64,000 bases of DNA from Levilactobacillus zymae DSM 19395 (GCF_001434115.1 NZ_AZDW01000016.1:1-64000), one strand, 5' to 3'; positions 38,359 to 46,159 are shown, counted from the stretch's first letter. Translations and numbers: made by a program. The notes: a model not told the origin generated them from the letters alone.

Positions 38359-38937
38359 CTACTTATTATCGTTGCCAAAGTCGTCAAAGTTCACGTTTGG
38401 CGCCGCTTTTTCTTCTTCCGGAACCTGTAAGTACGCTTCTTGCTTGAAATGGTGAATGTTCGCCACGATGTTACTTGGGAAGGACTGCACCTTCATGTTC
38501 AAGCTGGCTACGGTACTGTTATACAACTGCCGTGAGTAGGCAATCTTGTTTTCCGTGTTGGTCAGTTCTTCCATTAATTTCGAGAACTGCGTGTTGGCCT
38601 TCAAGTCTGGATAGTTTTCCGCGACCGCAAACAGGGACCGTAATGTCCCGGATAAGGCGTTGGACACTTCCATCGTTTGTTGCCGGTCGCCGGCAGGAAC
38701 CGCCGTCAATTGGTTCCGTAATTCGACAACCTTCTTCAACGTTGATTGTTCATAGTTCGCGTATCCCTTGGTCGTGGAAACCAAGTTTGGAATCAAATCG
38801 TTACGCCGTTTGAGTTGCACGTCGATTTGACTCCACGATTCTTGTACGTGTGTGCGGATTTGGATGAAGCCGTTGTACAGCATCACATACCAAATCACTA
38901 ATAAAACCACCACAATAATGGCAATAATCCAAGCCAT
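38359..38937 (-). CDS. lemA: LemA family protein
   Basis: Membrane-anchored helical protein of unclear function, often paired with htpX. An N-terminal membrane segment ([20 protein letters not shown]) precedes the helical bundle with [23 protein letters not shown] and the family NxVASLN-like [18 protein letters not shown] start at MAWIIAII (192 residues), 8 nt after GGAGGAG; the longer frame is not needed. Confidence 0.95.
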   Translation of the reverse strand: MAWIIAIIVVVLLVIWYVMLYNGFIQIRTHVQESWSQIDVQLKRRNDLIPNLVSTTKGYANYEQSTLKKVVELRNQLTAVPAGDRQQTMEVSNALSGTLRSLFAVAENYPDLKANTQFSKLMEELTNTENKIAYSRQLYNSTVASLNMKVQSFPSNIVANIHHFKQEAYLQVPEEEKAAPNVNFDDFGNDNK

Positions 38938-39044
38938 CGTGACCACTCCTCCAATTAAATTTGTTAGACTTATCATAACAAACGCGGTAGGGCGACACCA
39001 GCATCTACCCAGCAATTTTACCAATCCTTTAGGAGGTTCACCAT

Positions 39045-39503
39045 ATGCACCATATTTTATTCGTTTGTCTCGGTAACATCTGCCGCTCCCCCATGGCCGA
39101 AGCCATCGCCCAGCAGGTCATTGACGACCACGGTTGGCAGGCCCAGTTTTCCGTTGAGTCCGTTGCGACTAGTCCCGAAGAAGAGGGGAATCATCCCCAC
39201 CCCGGCGCGTTAAAGGCCATGCGCCACCACGGCCTTGACGCCAGTGCCCACCGCTCGCGGCCCATCACCGCGGCGGATTTCGACTGGGCCGACACCATCA
39301 TCACCATGGATCACGCCAACGTGGCCAATCTCCAACGCATGGCCCCCTCAGCCGCCGATGCCGCTAAGGTCAAGCTGTGCTTAGACATTCTCCCCGGACG
39401 GCAGGGACAGGCCATTGACGACCCCTGGTACACCCATAAATTCGAACTGACCTACCAGGAACTTGCCGCGGCGGTACCCGCCTGGTTAGAAGCGTTAAAA
39501 TAG
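39045..39503 (+). CDS. Low-molecular-weight protein tyrosine phosphatase
   Basis: Dephosphorylates phosphotyrosine; in Firmicutes often linked to stress or polysaccharide control. The P-loop is C8-LGNIC-R14-S at the N-terminus (VCLGNICRSPMAEA) and the general acid Asp lies in DDPWY near residue 125. 152 residues, complete. AGGAGG lies 8 nt before the ATG. No tyrosine kinase gene is adjacent, so its target is unknown. Confidence 0.93.
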   Translation: MHHILFVCLGNICRSPMAEAIAQQVIDDHGWQAQFSVESVATSPEEEGNHPHPGALKAMRHHGLDASAHRSRPITAADFDWADTIITMDHANVANLQRMAPSAADAAKVKLCLDILPGRQGQAIDDPWYTHKFELTYQELAAAVPAWLEALK

Positions 39504-39575
39504 CATCGCCTCTAGTATAGCCAGTCAACCGCCCAAATCTGTCAAAAAAGCTTCACCTGATTAAACCTAACACTC

Positions 39576-39614
39576 AAACGTGGTCATTTCGCACAGGAAT
39601 GGCCACGTTTTTTT
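39576..39614 (+). terminator. Terminator of the phosphatase gene
   Basis: A 15-bp stem (39576-39590 with 39596-39610, G-U allowed) and a seven-T tract. The T tract is also the beginning of a 19-bp direct repeat. Confidence 0.85.
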
Positions 39615-39625
39615 GCGTTGGTTGG
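39607..39625 (+). repeat. 19-bp direct repeat, left copy
   Basis: GTTTTTTTGCGTTGGTTGG, identical to 39797-39815. The two copies flank 171 bp that include the family 2 element. Confidence 0.85.
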
Positions 39626-39658
39626 ACAAGAGTTCTAGGCTCTTCTTCGTCTCCGAAT

Positions 39659-39796
39659 ATCTGGTGTCGAAACGTGCGCCAAAAGGCAGCTGGTTCCGCT
39701 TAACCCCTTAAATCGTTAGCCAATCCAGGACCAGGATTATCCGCCTTACGAATCGTTGTTCATGCTCGCCAGCTAACCGCCTTTCGTCCCACTCTT
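39659..39796. repeat. Family 2 structured element, copy 1
   Basis: Shares ATCTGG-TG..GAAACGTGC, GGTTCCGCTTAA, ATGCTCGCC.GCT.ACCGCC and CACTCT with 58710-58847. The arms AAAGGC-AGCTGG (39682-39693) pair with CCAGCT (39769-39774) and GCCTTT (39779-39784), leaving a conserved AACC bulge; an inner hairpin (AATCC/GGATT) sits between. No open reading frame. Strand cannot be decided. Confidence 0.65.
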
Positions 39797-39815
39797 GTTT
39801 TTTTGCGTTGGTTGG
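39797..39815 (+). repeat. 19-bp direct repeat, right copy
   Basis: GTTTTTTTGCGTTGGTTGG, identical to 39607-39625, immediately after the family 2 element. Confidence 0.85.
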
Positions 39816-39860
39816 GTCGCTAATTCTAATTTGGTTGGGGACACCCCGGATTCCCCTTCC

Positions 39861-39866
39861 TATAAT
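39861..39866 (+). promoter_or_regulatory. Probable -10 of the LysE-family gene
   Basis: Consensus TATAAT 38 nt upstream of the start codon; the -35 region (GGGGAC, 18-nt spacer) is weak. Confidence 0.5.
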
Positions 39867-39903
39867 AAGACCCAACAACTAATTCAAGTGAGGTAATTTA
39901 ACC

Positions 39904-40515
39904 ATGACTTTTCTATTTCAGGGGCTCACCATGGGGCTCGCCTACGTGGCTCCCATCGGCCTTCAAAACCTATTCGTGATCAACTCCGCGCTGGGGCAAC
40001 CCAAGCACCGTGCGCTCCTGACCGCGTTTATCGTCATCTTCTTTGACATCGCATTGTCGTTGAGCTGCTTCTTTGGCATCGGCGCGCTGATGCAGCGTTA
40101 CGCCTGGCTCCAAGCCGTGATTCTGTTGGTCGGCAGCCTGATCGTCCTGTTCATCGGCTTCGGCCTCCTGCGGACACACCCCACCACCCAGGCGCCCCAA
40201 GCAGTCGTGACCGCGTTGGGCAAGACCATTGTGACCGCGTTCGTGGTGACCTGGTGCAACCCCCAGGCCATTATCGACGGCACCATGCTCCTGGGAGCCT
40301 TCCACGTCTCTATGCCCGCCAGCAGCGCCACACCCTTCATTACCGGGGTCGCGTTAGCCTCCGTGATCTGGTTTGCGGGTATCACCCTGTTGATCTCCCG
40401 GTTTAAGACCGTCTTTAACGCGAAGCTGCTCCGCGGCATCAACCTGGTCTGTGGGGGCATCATCATCCTCTACGGCGCCAAATTACTCTGGACGTTTATC
40501 CAGTTGGTCCACTAA
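39904..40515 (+). CDS. LysE/ArgO-family amino acid exporter
   Basis: Integral membrane exporter with about six membrane segments, for basic or other amino acids. The N-terminus TMGLAYVAPIGLQNLFVINSALG is divided over the first helix and loop as in ArgO/LysE, and CNPQAIIDG matches the conserved NPxxxxD region. 203 residues, complete. Monocistronic with its own promoter; its stop codon is the first base triplet of a 52-bp palindrome. The exported amino acid is unknown. Confidence 0.88.
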   Translation: MTFLFQGLTMGLAYVAPIGLQNLFVINSALGQPKHRALLTAFIVIFFDIALSLSCFFGIGALMQRYAWLQAVILLVGSLIVLFIGFGLLRTHPTTQAPQAVVTALGKTIVTAFVVTWCNPQAIIDGTMLLGAFHVSMPASSATPFITGVALASVIWFAGITLLISRFKTVFNAKLLRGINLVCGGIIILYGAKLLWTFIQLVH

Positions 40516-40564
40516 ACCTAAAGCCCCCGCAAACTCGATCGAGTTTGCGGGGGCTTTAGGTTTA
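40513..40564. terminator. Perfect 52-bp palindrome, probable bidirectional terminator
   Basis: Two 26-nt arms (40513-40538 and 40539-40564) are exact reverse complements with no spacer. The core is GCCCCCGCAAACTCGA and its complement, flanked by TAAACCTAAA/TTTAGGTTTA that provides U-rich tails in both directions. It starts at the LysE-gene stop codon and lies between convergent genes, serving also the WxL cluster. Confidence 0.85.
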
Positions 40565-40603
40565 GCAACTATTTCAATTTTACTTGAAGCGACTTACCAG
40601 CAA

Positions 40604-41635
40604 TTAGTCCTCCTGGTTCCGGTCGCGCCGGTTGCGCCATAAGAGATACAAGATGATGGCCAGCAACAGCACAATCACCGCTCCGCCGGCAACGAACCAC
40701 CAGAAATAGCTCTTCTGTTGCGGCTGGTTGTATTTATTAGCCAATTGATTTAACTGCTTATCCGTAATGGTAAAGTTCCGAACGAAGTGCCATTTGTACC
40801 CGCCCTGGGCCGTGGCATCCAGGGTCAACGTGTAGGTCCCGGCCTTCAGATTTTTATTCCCAAACGGTAAAGCATAGTTGAAGCTACTGTTCGGGGCCAT
40901 GGCCAGGTTGGATTTTTCGTTTTGTAAAATCACCTTGTCACTACCCTGCGCGGTCACCTTGGCCTTCACCTTCAGGTTACTCATAATGCCCGGTTCCGGG
41001 TTTTGGAGCTTGGCGTTGACCTGATTTAAAGAATTACTTTGGCCGGCCTTCACGGACAACAGGGTCATGTTCGGCGCCACGTTGACCGCCGATTCGCGTA
41101 ACCGGACCCCAATCACGTACGCGAACGAATTGGTGATGTTCACACCCTTTTTCGCCTTTTGATCGGTATTCGTGACCTTCTGCACGTTGATTCCGCCCAG
41201 CACCATCCCGTTAAGTTTCTTAGCGGGCATCTTCAACTGGACCGTGACCGTTTTACTCTTCTTACCCGGTACCGTCACGGTTGGCAGGCTCTGCGTCGCA
41301 AAAATGTCCTTAATGCCGACCTTCAACGATTGGTCTAGCGTGGGGTGACTCTGGCTATAATCGATGACCCCGTTATCGTTCGTGATGGCTTGGTTCACGC
41401 TGACCTTGAACTTCGAAGCGCTCTTGGTCTGGTTGGAAATTACGACCGATAACTTTTGCTGTTGCTTGGGCTTGACCCGTAACGCGAAATACGTGGCCGC
41501 AGAATCGTCCTGATTTTTCGGCAACACGGCGTTCACGGTATACCCCACATTCTCGGCGTGCGCCACTTGCTGATAACCACAGATGGCGAGTAACAACGTC
41601 CCTAAAACTACCGTCCATTGCCAAAATCGTTTCAT
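40604..41635 (-). CDS. WxL-cluster DUF916/DUF3324 surface protein
   Basis: Secreted, membrane-anchored component of a WxL cell-surface complex. Signal peptide (WTVVLGTLLLAICGYQQVAHA), DUF916-type beta domain (residues about 30-150), a second Ig-like DUF3324-type domain, and a C-terminal membrane helix (FWWFVAGGAVIVLLLAIILYLLW) with a basic tail. In other Firmicutes these proteins tether WxL partners or bind host or plant surfaces. 343 residues. It follows the other three cluster genes, with a terminator in the gap. Confidence 0.88.
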   Translation of the reverse strand: MKRFWQWTVVLGTLLLAICGYQQVAHAENVGYTVNAVLPKNQDDSAATYFALRVKPKQQQKLSVVISNQTKSASKFKVSVNQAITNDNGVIDYSQSHPTLDQSLKVGIKDIFATQSLPTVTVPGKKSKTVTVQLKMPAKKLNGMVLGGINVQKVTNTDQKAKKGVNITNSFAYVIGVRLRESAVNVAPNMTLLSVKAGQSNSLNQVNAKLQNPEPGIMSNLKVKAKVTAQGSDKVILQNEKSNLAMAPNSSFNYALPFGNKNLKAGTYTLTLDATAQGGYKWHFVRNFTITDKQLNQLANKYNQPQQKSYFWWFVAGGAVIVLLLAIILYLLWRNRRDRNQED

Positions 41636-41722
41636 GATTCACTACCTCCAACTTGTTTAATTTGTGTACATTATAACAAATGGTGCCCCGGCCGTCCGGT
41701 TTGCACCCTTCGCGGCTTACGA

Positions 41723-41761
41723 TACAAAAGAGCGGTAGCATCTCATCGGCCACCGCTCTTT
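41723..41761 (-). terminator. Terminator inside the WxL cluster
   Basis: AAAGAGCGGTGGC pairs with GCTACCGCTCTTT on the minus strand, followed by a short U stretch, between the second WxL gene and the DUF916 gene. Confidence 0.75.
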
Positions 41762-41772
41762 GGGTTAATTTT

Positions 41773-42489
41773 TCATTGTGGTGTATCCGTTAGTAACCAG
41801 GAAAGGGTCCCCTGATAGGTCTGCTGGCGGGTGACCGCCGACGCTAAAACGTTGAGACTCGTGGGCGCCGCCGACTGCGTATTCAGGCGCAGTAGCCACG
41901 TCCCCACTCCTTGCGGTTGCGCCGGAACATCCTGAGCCTGTGCGACCAGCGAATAACTGCCGATTGGTAAGGCATTGGCCGCGACCACACTCGGGTAGTT
42001 CACCTGACCACTGTTCTCACTAGGCAAAAAGTAGCTGGTCCCTAACGACAGGGTCGCCTGGGTAAGCTTCGTTGCGTCCTGCTGACCCACCAACGGTTCC
42101 GGCTTTAGTAACAGACTCCAACCGGTCCCCGTACCCCGCCGATCGCTCACTTGCACGAAGGCCCGGGGATTGGTGGCCGTGGCTTGAATAAACGCGCCGG
42201 TCACCTGTTGCTGCTTAAACTTTAGGTTCGACACATAGTCCAACGTCAGCTGGCCCTGTGACCCCGTACCCTCATTTCCCGGGTCGAGGGGGTCCCCCGG
42301 AAAGGGATTCCCAGAACCATCGGGATTGACCGGCGCAACTGGTCCGGTCGGCGACCCCGGTTTCAGGGTCACCTGGCCCGTGGACTTTTGCATCGAGGTC
42401 GTCGACTCGGCGGCCGCCAACGTTGGGGTCAGAAAACTCCCGACTCCCAGTACTAACGAGGCCACAATCAAGAGTAAGGATCCCTTCAT
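41773..42489 (-). CDS. WxL-domain surface protein (proline/glycine-rich)
   Basis: Secreted cell-surface protein expected to bind peptidoglycan non-covalently through its WxL domain. Signal peptide at the N-terminus (LLLIVASLVLGVGSFLTPTLAAAE), a Pro/Gly/Asp-rich spacer (PTGPVAPVNPDGSGNPFPGDP), then the WxL fold with the two W motifs GTGWSLLLKP and TLSWLLTDTPQ at the very end. I start at MKGSLLLI (238 residues), behind GAGGAGG. 67 nt after the preceding WxL gene. Confidence 0.85.
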   Translation of the reverse strand: MKGSLLLIVASLVLGVGSFLTPTLAAAESTTSMQKSTGQVTLKPGSPTGPVAPVNPDGSGNPFPGDPLDPGNEGTGSQGQLTLDYVSNLKFKQQQVTGAFIQATATNPRAFVQVSDRRGTGTGWSLLLKPEPLVGQQDATKLTQATLSLGTSYFLPSENSGQVNYPSVVAANALPIGSYSLVAQAQDVPAQPQGVGTWLLRLNTQSAAPTSLNVLASAVTRQQTYQGTLSWLLTDTPQ

Positions 42490-42556
42490 CCTGTAGCCTC
42501 CTCGTCGTATTGCCTGCTTTAGTGTCCCGCTGCCTCGTCCCACTTAACCAATACGA

Positions 42557-43279
42557 TTAGTAAGCCGAAGTCTGGCCGTTTTGCGAAGCCCCTAAGCCCG
42601 CTGGTGCGTTGGTAATCGTCCACGTCAGGGTCGTACTGTAGTCGCCCGCCACGTTCCGGGGGTTCACTTGTAAGTTAGCACTTTTGTAGTTCATGTTCCA
42701 GGTTCCTAAACCACCACCGACAACCGCTGTGGCAACCGGCTGGTTTTCTGAACCTTCTGTATTTAGTTTCGCCTCATCGAAAGTCGGCGCTGCAGATAAT
42801 TGTGCCGTACTGTCACTAGCTCGCGTTGAGTTCGTATCTTCACTCCCCGCACCAGGCGTTGCGGCCCCAGGCGTCAGGCTGATCGTACTAGCCATCAACG
42901 TGGTAGCTCCCGACTTCATTGCGTCGTTGCGCACTTGAACGTTCCAACCCGTGCCAATCCCGGGGTTCACGACCGTTACCGCCTGGTTAGCCGCTTCATT
43001 GTTCCCCGACAATTTTCCGTCCAGGTTAAAGGCCGTCTTCCCATCTAACTCTTGGGCACCGAAGTCGATATTCGGCACGTTAGTTAACTTGATTCCGCCG
43101 GCGTCCCCGTTACCGTTCCCGTCGGTCGACGTGTCGCTTCCGGCCGTCAGGCTAACTTTAGCAGTCGTCGTTTGCGTCCCAGATTTTACGCCATCGTCAG
43201 CGTTAGCCGTTACCGTTGCGAGGCTCATGCCCGCAACCGCTGCCACCGTTGCCAGTAATTGTAAAGTCTTCTTAGTCAT
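42557..43279 (-). CDS. WxL-domain surface protein
   Basis: Second WxL protein of the cluster, 240 residues from MTKKTLQL. Signal peptide ends TVTANADD. The domain has GTGWNVQVRN and the C-terminal TTLTWTITNAP, followed by a short tail. Sequence between is Asn/Thr/Gly-rich and acidic. It pairs with the neighbouring WxL, DUF916 and anchor proteins to form a surface complex; the ligand is unknown. Confidence 0.88.
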   Translation of the reverse strand: MTKKTLQLLATVAAVAGMSLATVTANADDGVKSGTQTTTAKVSLTAGSDTSTDGNGNGDAGGIKLTNVPNIDFGAQELDGKTAFNLDGKLSGNNEAANQAVTVVNPGIGTGWNVQVRNDAMKSGATTLMASTISLTPGAATPGAGSEDTNSTRASDSTAQLSAAPTFDEAKLNTEGSENQPVATAVVGGGLGTWNMNYKSANLQVNPRNVAGDYSTTLTWTITNAPAGLGASQNGQTSAY

Positions 43280-43296
43280 TATATACACTCCTCATT

Positions 43297-43722
43297 CTAT
43301 GAACGCCGGTTCCTCCGGCTCAGCTTCCATACCCAAAACATTAATCCCAAAATGATCACACCGAGTAACCCGAATCCGGCCCATTGCTGTTCCGATAATT
43401 GGGGTAACCGCCCGGTCGTGGGCTTTGTCGCCGTCGCAGCCTGCGCGGCGGTGCCGGTGGTGGGCCGACTACCCGTGACGGTAGCGGCATCCGCACCCGT
43501 ACCAGCTTGGCCGTTAGTGTTGCCGGTGTTTGATTGACCGGCGTCATCTTCGTTCCCACTAACTACCGCGCTGTCACTACCACTCTGCACGCTTTTAGGC
43601 GGTGTTAATTGCACCTCGTATTGTGATCGTTGGCTGTCCGTTGCCGCGAGGACCGGAGAACTCAGTCCCCAGACTCCTATGACGACCCACGTCAATAGGA
43701 GACAGATTTTACGAATTCGCAT
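43297..43722 (-). CDS. Small cell-wall-anchored protein with LPQLSE sorting motif
   Basis: 141 residues from MRIRKICLLL, with a signal peptide (LLLTWVVIGVWGLSSPVLAA), a Ser/Gly/Thr/Ala-rich low-complexity middle, and a sortase-type end: LPQLSE, a hydrophobic segment (WAGFGLLGVIILGLMFWVW) and basic RRNRRS. Small LPxTG-like proteins of this sort head WxL clusters in lactobacilli. The motif differs from LPQTxE by Leu in place of Thr. First gene of the cluster, behind the promoter at 43871-43899. Confidence 0.82.
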   Translation of the reverse strand: MRIRKICLLLTWVVIGVWGLSSPVLAATDSQRSQYEVQLTPPKSVQSGSDSAVVSGNEDDAGQSNTGNTNGQAGTGADAATVTGSRPTTGTAAQAATATKPTTGRLPQLSEQQWAGFGLLGVIILGLMFWVWKLSRRNRRS

Positions 43723-43870
43723 AACAATCCCCATCCTAAGCACGACGGCCTAAAAACCAGTGATTTCTATCAATTCTCTCTTTAACTTAGCCGACCACTT
43801 TAGCGCTTTAAAGGGTCTACTAGTTAATCTTTTAATTACTACTTCTTGAAGTCATCGATGATTCATAAGT

Positions 43871-43899
43871 ATAATATCATGCTAATAATCTTTTGTCCA
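43871..43899 (-). promoter_or_regulatory. Promoter of the WxL cluster
   Basis: Minus-strand TGGACA (43894-43899), 17-nt spacer, TATTAT (43871-43876), about 140 nt upstream of the first gene. Confidence 0.7.
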
Positions 43900-44148
43900 C
43901 AAATTGCTAGTTGTGCAATAAAATCAACTATGACTTGATAACCCAGACTTCCAAATATGAGTTTCAGCTTATTTTAGCATTCGCTATATCCCTTGATATA
44001 GTAAGCTGCACTTCCAATTAGCAGTTTAACTAATCCGATATTGTTATTTTTATATCCAAAATTAATTCTTAATCTTCAATTTCAATATTTTAAGTTACAA
44101 TGTAAAACAGTTCTACTATAATTCAGCCCCAATTAGGCCTTTAGGCAC

Positions 44149-44187
44149 AAAAACAGCGACCCCCAATCACCTGGTGGTCGCTGTTTT
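44149..44187 (-). terminator. Rho-independent terminator of srtA
   Basis: AAAACAGCGACC (minus strand, 44176-44187) pairs with GGTCGCTGTTTT (44150-44161), ending in U residues. Confidence 0.9.
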
Positions 44188-44200
44188 CAATGACTTCAAA

Positions 44201-44908
44201 TTAATACCGGTTGTTAAAGCTCCCCGCAAACCCCTTGCGCACGCTCAACGGGGCCTGCCGGTACGGCATCTGCTTCACGTATTTCCCGCGAATCATCAAC
44301 CGGTTGGCCCCGGTCGCATCACAGGTGATCAGCGTGACCAGCTTCTGCTTGGTCTGCGCCACCACCTGCACGGCGGTCGCCGGGATAAATTTCCGCACCG
44401 TCACGCGATACTCGTAGACCTTCGAGGCGTTGGTCAGATAAATCTTTTGGCCGACCTGCGTCTTAAAGTACAGCGGACTGAATAAGATGGTGTGTGACAC
44501 CATGTGGTGCCCGGCCAGCGGATAATTCCCCTGACCCATCTTTTGGTCCGCCCGCATGGTTCCCGCGGTCAGGGCCAAGACGTCGTTACTGACCCCCTTG
44601 GCGATTGGCAAATGAATATCCGACTGGGGCATATAAATCTGGCCCACCACGTGAATGTCTTTGGAATTCAATCGTGCCTTGGCGACCGTCGAAAAGTCTA
44701 ACGATTTGACCTTTTTAAAGTCGTACGAGGCTTTTTTCTTTTGATTTTTCCGGACCGAACCGGTCGTTACCTTCGGTTGGTAAGACGACACCATCCAGGT
44801 CTTGATCTGTTCGTTGAAAATCAATCCCAGTGAGACCAGGATCAAAATCAAGAACAGCAGGGTCCCCCACCACCGACGGCGAGTCTTTTTTCTTGGCGTA
44901 TCTGGCAT
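44201..44908 (-). CDS. srtA: Class A sortase
   Basis: Membrane-bound transpeptidase that attaches LPxTG-type proteins to peptidoglycan. N-terminal basic segment and membrane anchor (WWGTLLFLILILVSLGLIF), catalytic His in NYPLAGHHMVSHT, catalytic Cys in VTLITCDATG and the active-site Arg in NRLMIRGKYV. 235 residues. It is probably the housekeeping sortase; its neighbour at 43297 is a possible substrate. Confidence 0.92.
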   Translation of the reverse strand: MPDTPRKKTRRRWWGTLLFLILILVSLGLIFNEQIKTWMVSSYQPKVTTGSVRKNQKKKASYDFKKVKSLDFSTVAKARLNSKDIHVVGQIYMPQSDIHLPIAKGVSNDVLALTAGTMRADQKMGQGNYPLAGHHMVSHTILFSPLYFKTQVGQKIYLTNASKVYEYRVTVRKFIPATAVQVVAQTKQKLVTLITCDATGANRLMIRGKYVKQMPYRQAPLSVRKGFAGSFNNRY

Positions 44909-44992
44909 CTTCTAAGCTCCTTCCCCAAGTCCCCTTGATTTTACCGCAGACGACGACCGAAAGTCCACAAGCAGCGTCCTCCCGTTAACGCC

Positions 44993-45034
44993 AACTGCCG
45001 CTCCCATCAAGAATTTCTGACGGGGAGCGGCAGC
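44993..45034 (-). terminator. Hairpin after pyrD
   Basis: GCTGCCGCTCCC/GGGAGCGGCAGTT stem with a loop of about 17 nt directly after pyrD; the U tail is short. Confidence 0.6.
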
Positions 45035-45037
45035 TTA

Positions 45038-45955
45038 CTAGGCTTGCACTTGTGCAATCAACGTTTGTAAACTCTCAATGCCGTACCGGTCCATCGCGGC
45101 GGGCAGGTCGCGCACGATGTCGGTACAGGCCGTGGGGTGCCCATAGGTCGCGGCCCCGACTTCGACCGCGTTAGCCCCCGCCAAGTAAAATTCTAGCACG
45201 TCTTCGGGCGTAAAGACTCCGCCCACCCCGATAATCGGCAACGCGGTGTGCTGGCGGACTTGGTGAATCATCCGCACGGCTAGCGGGTGAATTGCCCGTC
45301 CCGACAAGCCGCCGGTTCCGTGCGCCAAGATGGGTCGCCGGGTAGTCAGATCGATGCCCATCCCCGTCAGGGTGTTAATCATGGTCAACCCGTCGGCGCC
45401 CCCGGCTTCGGCGGCCAGGGCGATTGGGACGATATCCGTCACGTTCGGGGTCAACTTCATGAAGACCGGTTTGGTCACCGCCGTGGTGATGGCCCGGGTC
45501 AGGTCCTCGACCGTCTGGGGATTCGTGCCAAACGCCAGGCCACCGTGGGTAACGTTAGGACACGAGATGTTGATTTCCAGTAGTTTCACGTTAGGCACGG
45601 CGTCAAGTTGTCGGGCCACACTCACGTATTCCGCGACACTGGCGCCGGCGACACTCCCCACGATGGGTAAGGTCGGGTAGTGGGTGGCTAACCAGGGTAA
45701 CTTGTCACTCACCACGTTGGCCACCCCGGGATTCTTCAACCCGATGGCGTTCAACCATCCCGCGGCCGTCTCCGCCGTGGTCGGTCGGGGGTTCCCCGCC
45801 TTGGGTTGGGCCGTGGTCGACTTGATCACCAACCCGCCCAACGCGTTGAGGTCTAATTTCTGCGCCAATTCTTGACCGTAGGCGGCCGTCCCACTCGCCG
45901 GCATGATGGGGTTCTGTAGGGTTACCCCCGCTAAATTCACACTTAATCGTCCCAT
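45038..45955 (-). CDS. pyrD: Dihydroorotate dehydrogenase, class 1B type
   Basis: FMN enzyme oxidising dihydroorotate to orotate. Catalytic Cys lies in LEINISCPNVTHGGLAFGT, a class 1B pattern; FMN-binding KSTTAQPKAGNP and GVGGVFTPEDV are present. 305 residues. Class 1B enzymes normally work with the PyrK electron-transfer subunit, but no pyrK is in this window. It is separated from carB by a structured repeat and has a possible promoter of its own (46059-46087). pyrF and pyrE do not follow it. Confidence 0.93.
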   Translation of the reverse strand: MGRLSVNLAGVTLQNPIMPASGTAAYGQELAQKLDLNALGGLVIKSTTAQPKAGNPRPTTAETAAGWLNAIGLKNPGVANVVSDKLPWLATHYPTLPIVGSVAGASVAEYVSVARQLDAVPNVKLLEINISCPNVTHGGLAFGTNPQTVEDLTRAITTAVTKPVFMKLTPNVTDIVPIALAAEAGGADGLTMINTLTGMGIDLTTRRPILAHGTGGLSGRAIHPLAVRMIHQVRQHTALPIIGVGGVFTPEDVLEFYLAGANAVEVGAATYGHPTACTDIVRDLPAAMDRYGIESLQTLIAQVQA

Positions 45956-46058
45956 GGTTTCCTCCTATTATATGTGGCTCTATGTTCATTACCCTCTTAG
46001 GGTATCATGGCTTTCCATGCCAAAACATACTCGCCTCGACATGCAATTATCGGATAGC

Positions 46059-46087
46059 ATAATATTTTTCCTGTAGTCGTTTGGAAA
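46059..46087 (-). promoter_or_regulatory. Possible promoter of pyrD
   Basis: TTTCCA (46082-46087), 17-nt spacer, TATTAT (46059-46064) on the minus strand. Confidence 0.4.
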
Positions 46088-46159
46088 CTCGAATACGTTT
46101 TAACGCTCAAAATCGGGTGATTGAAAAACGCGCCAAGGTTACTATTAACTTCTAGTATG

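Larger units (their letters stand above)
39504..39903. other. Intergenic region with a family 2 element between direct repeats
   Basis: 400 nt holding, in order, the phosphatase terminator, direct repeat 39607-39625, the family 2 element (39659-39796), direct repeat 39797-39815 and the LysE promoter near 39861. Confidence 0.7.
43723..44200. other. AT-rich control region of the WxL cluster
   Basis: 478 nt, much richer in A and T than the rest of the window. Contains the WxL promoter, an inverted repeat CTATATC-CCTT-GATATAG (43984-44001), two ACTTCCAA boxes (43947-43954 and 44010-44017) on the plus strand spaced 63 bp, and the srtA terminator. The boxes lie upstream of the promoter in the position of activator sites. 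Confidence 0.6.

Noticed and set aside
40604-44908. WxL/sortase region as a mobile island
   Set aside because: No integrase, transposase, attachment repeats or tRNA; only the promoter region is AT-rich, while the genes match the window in base composition.
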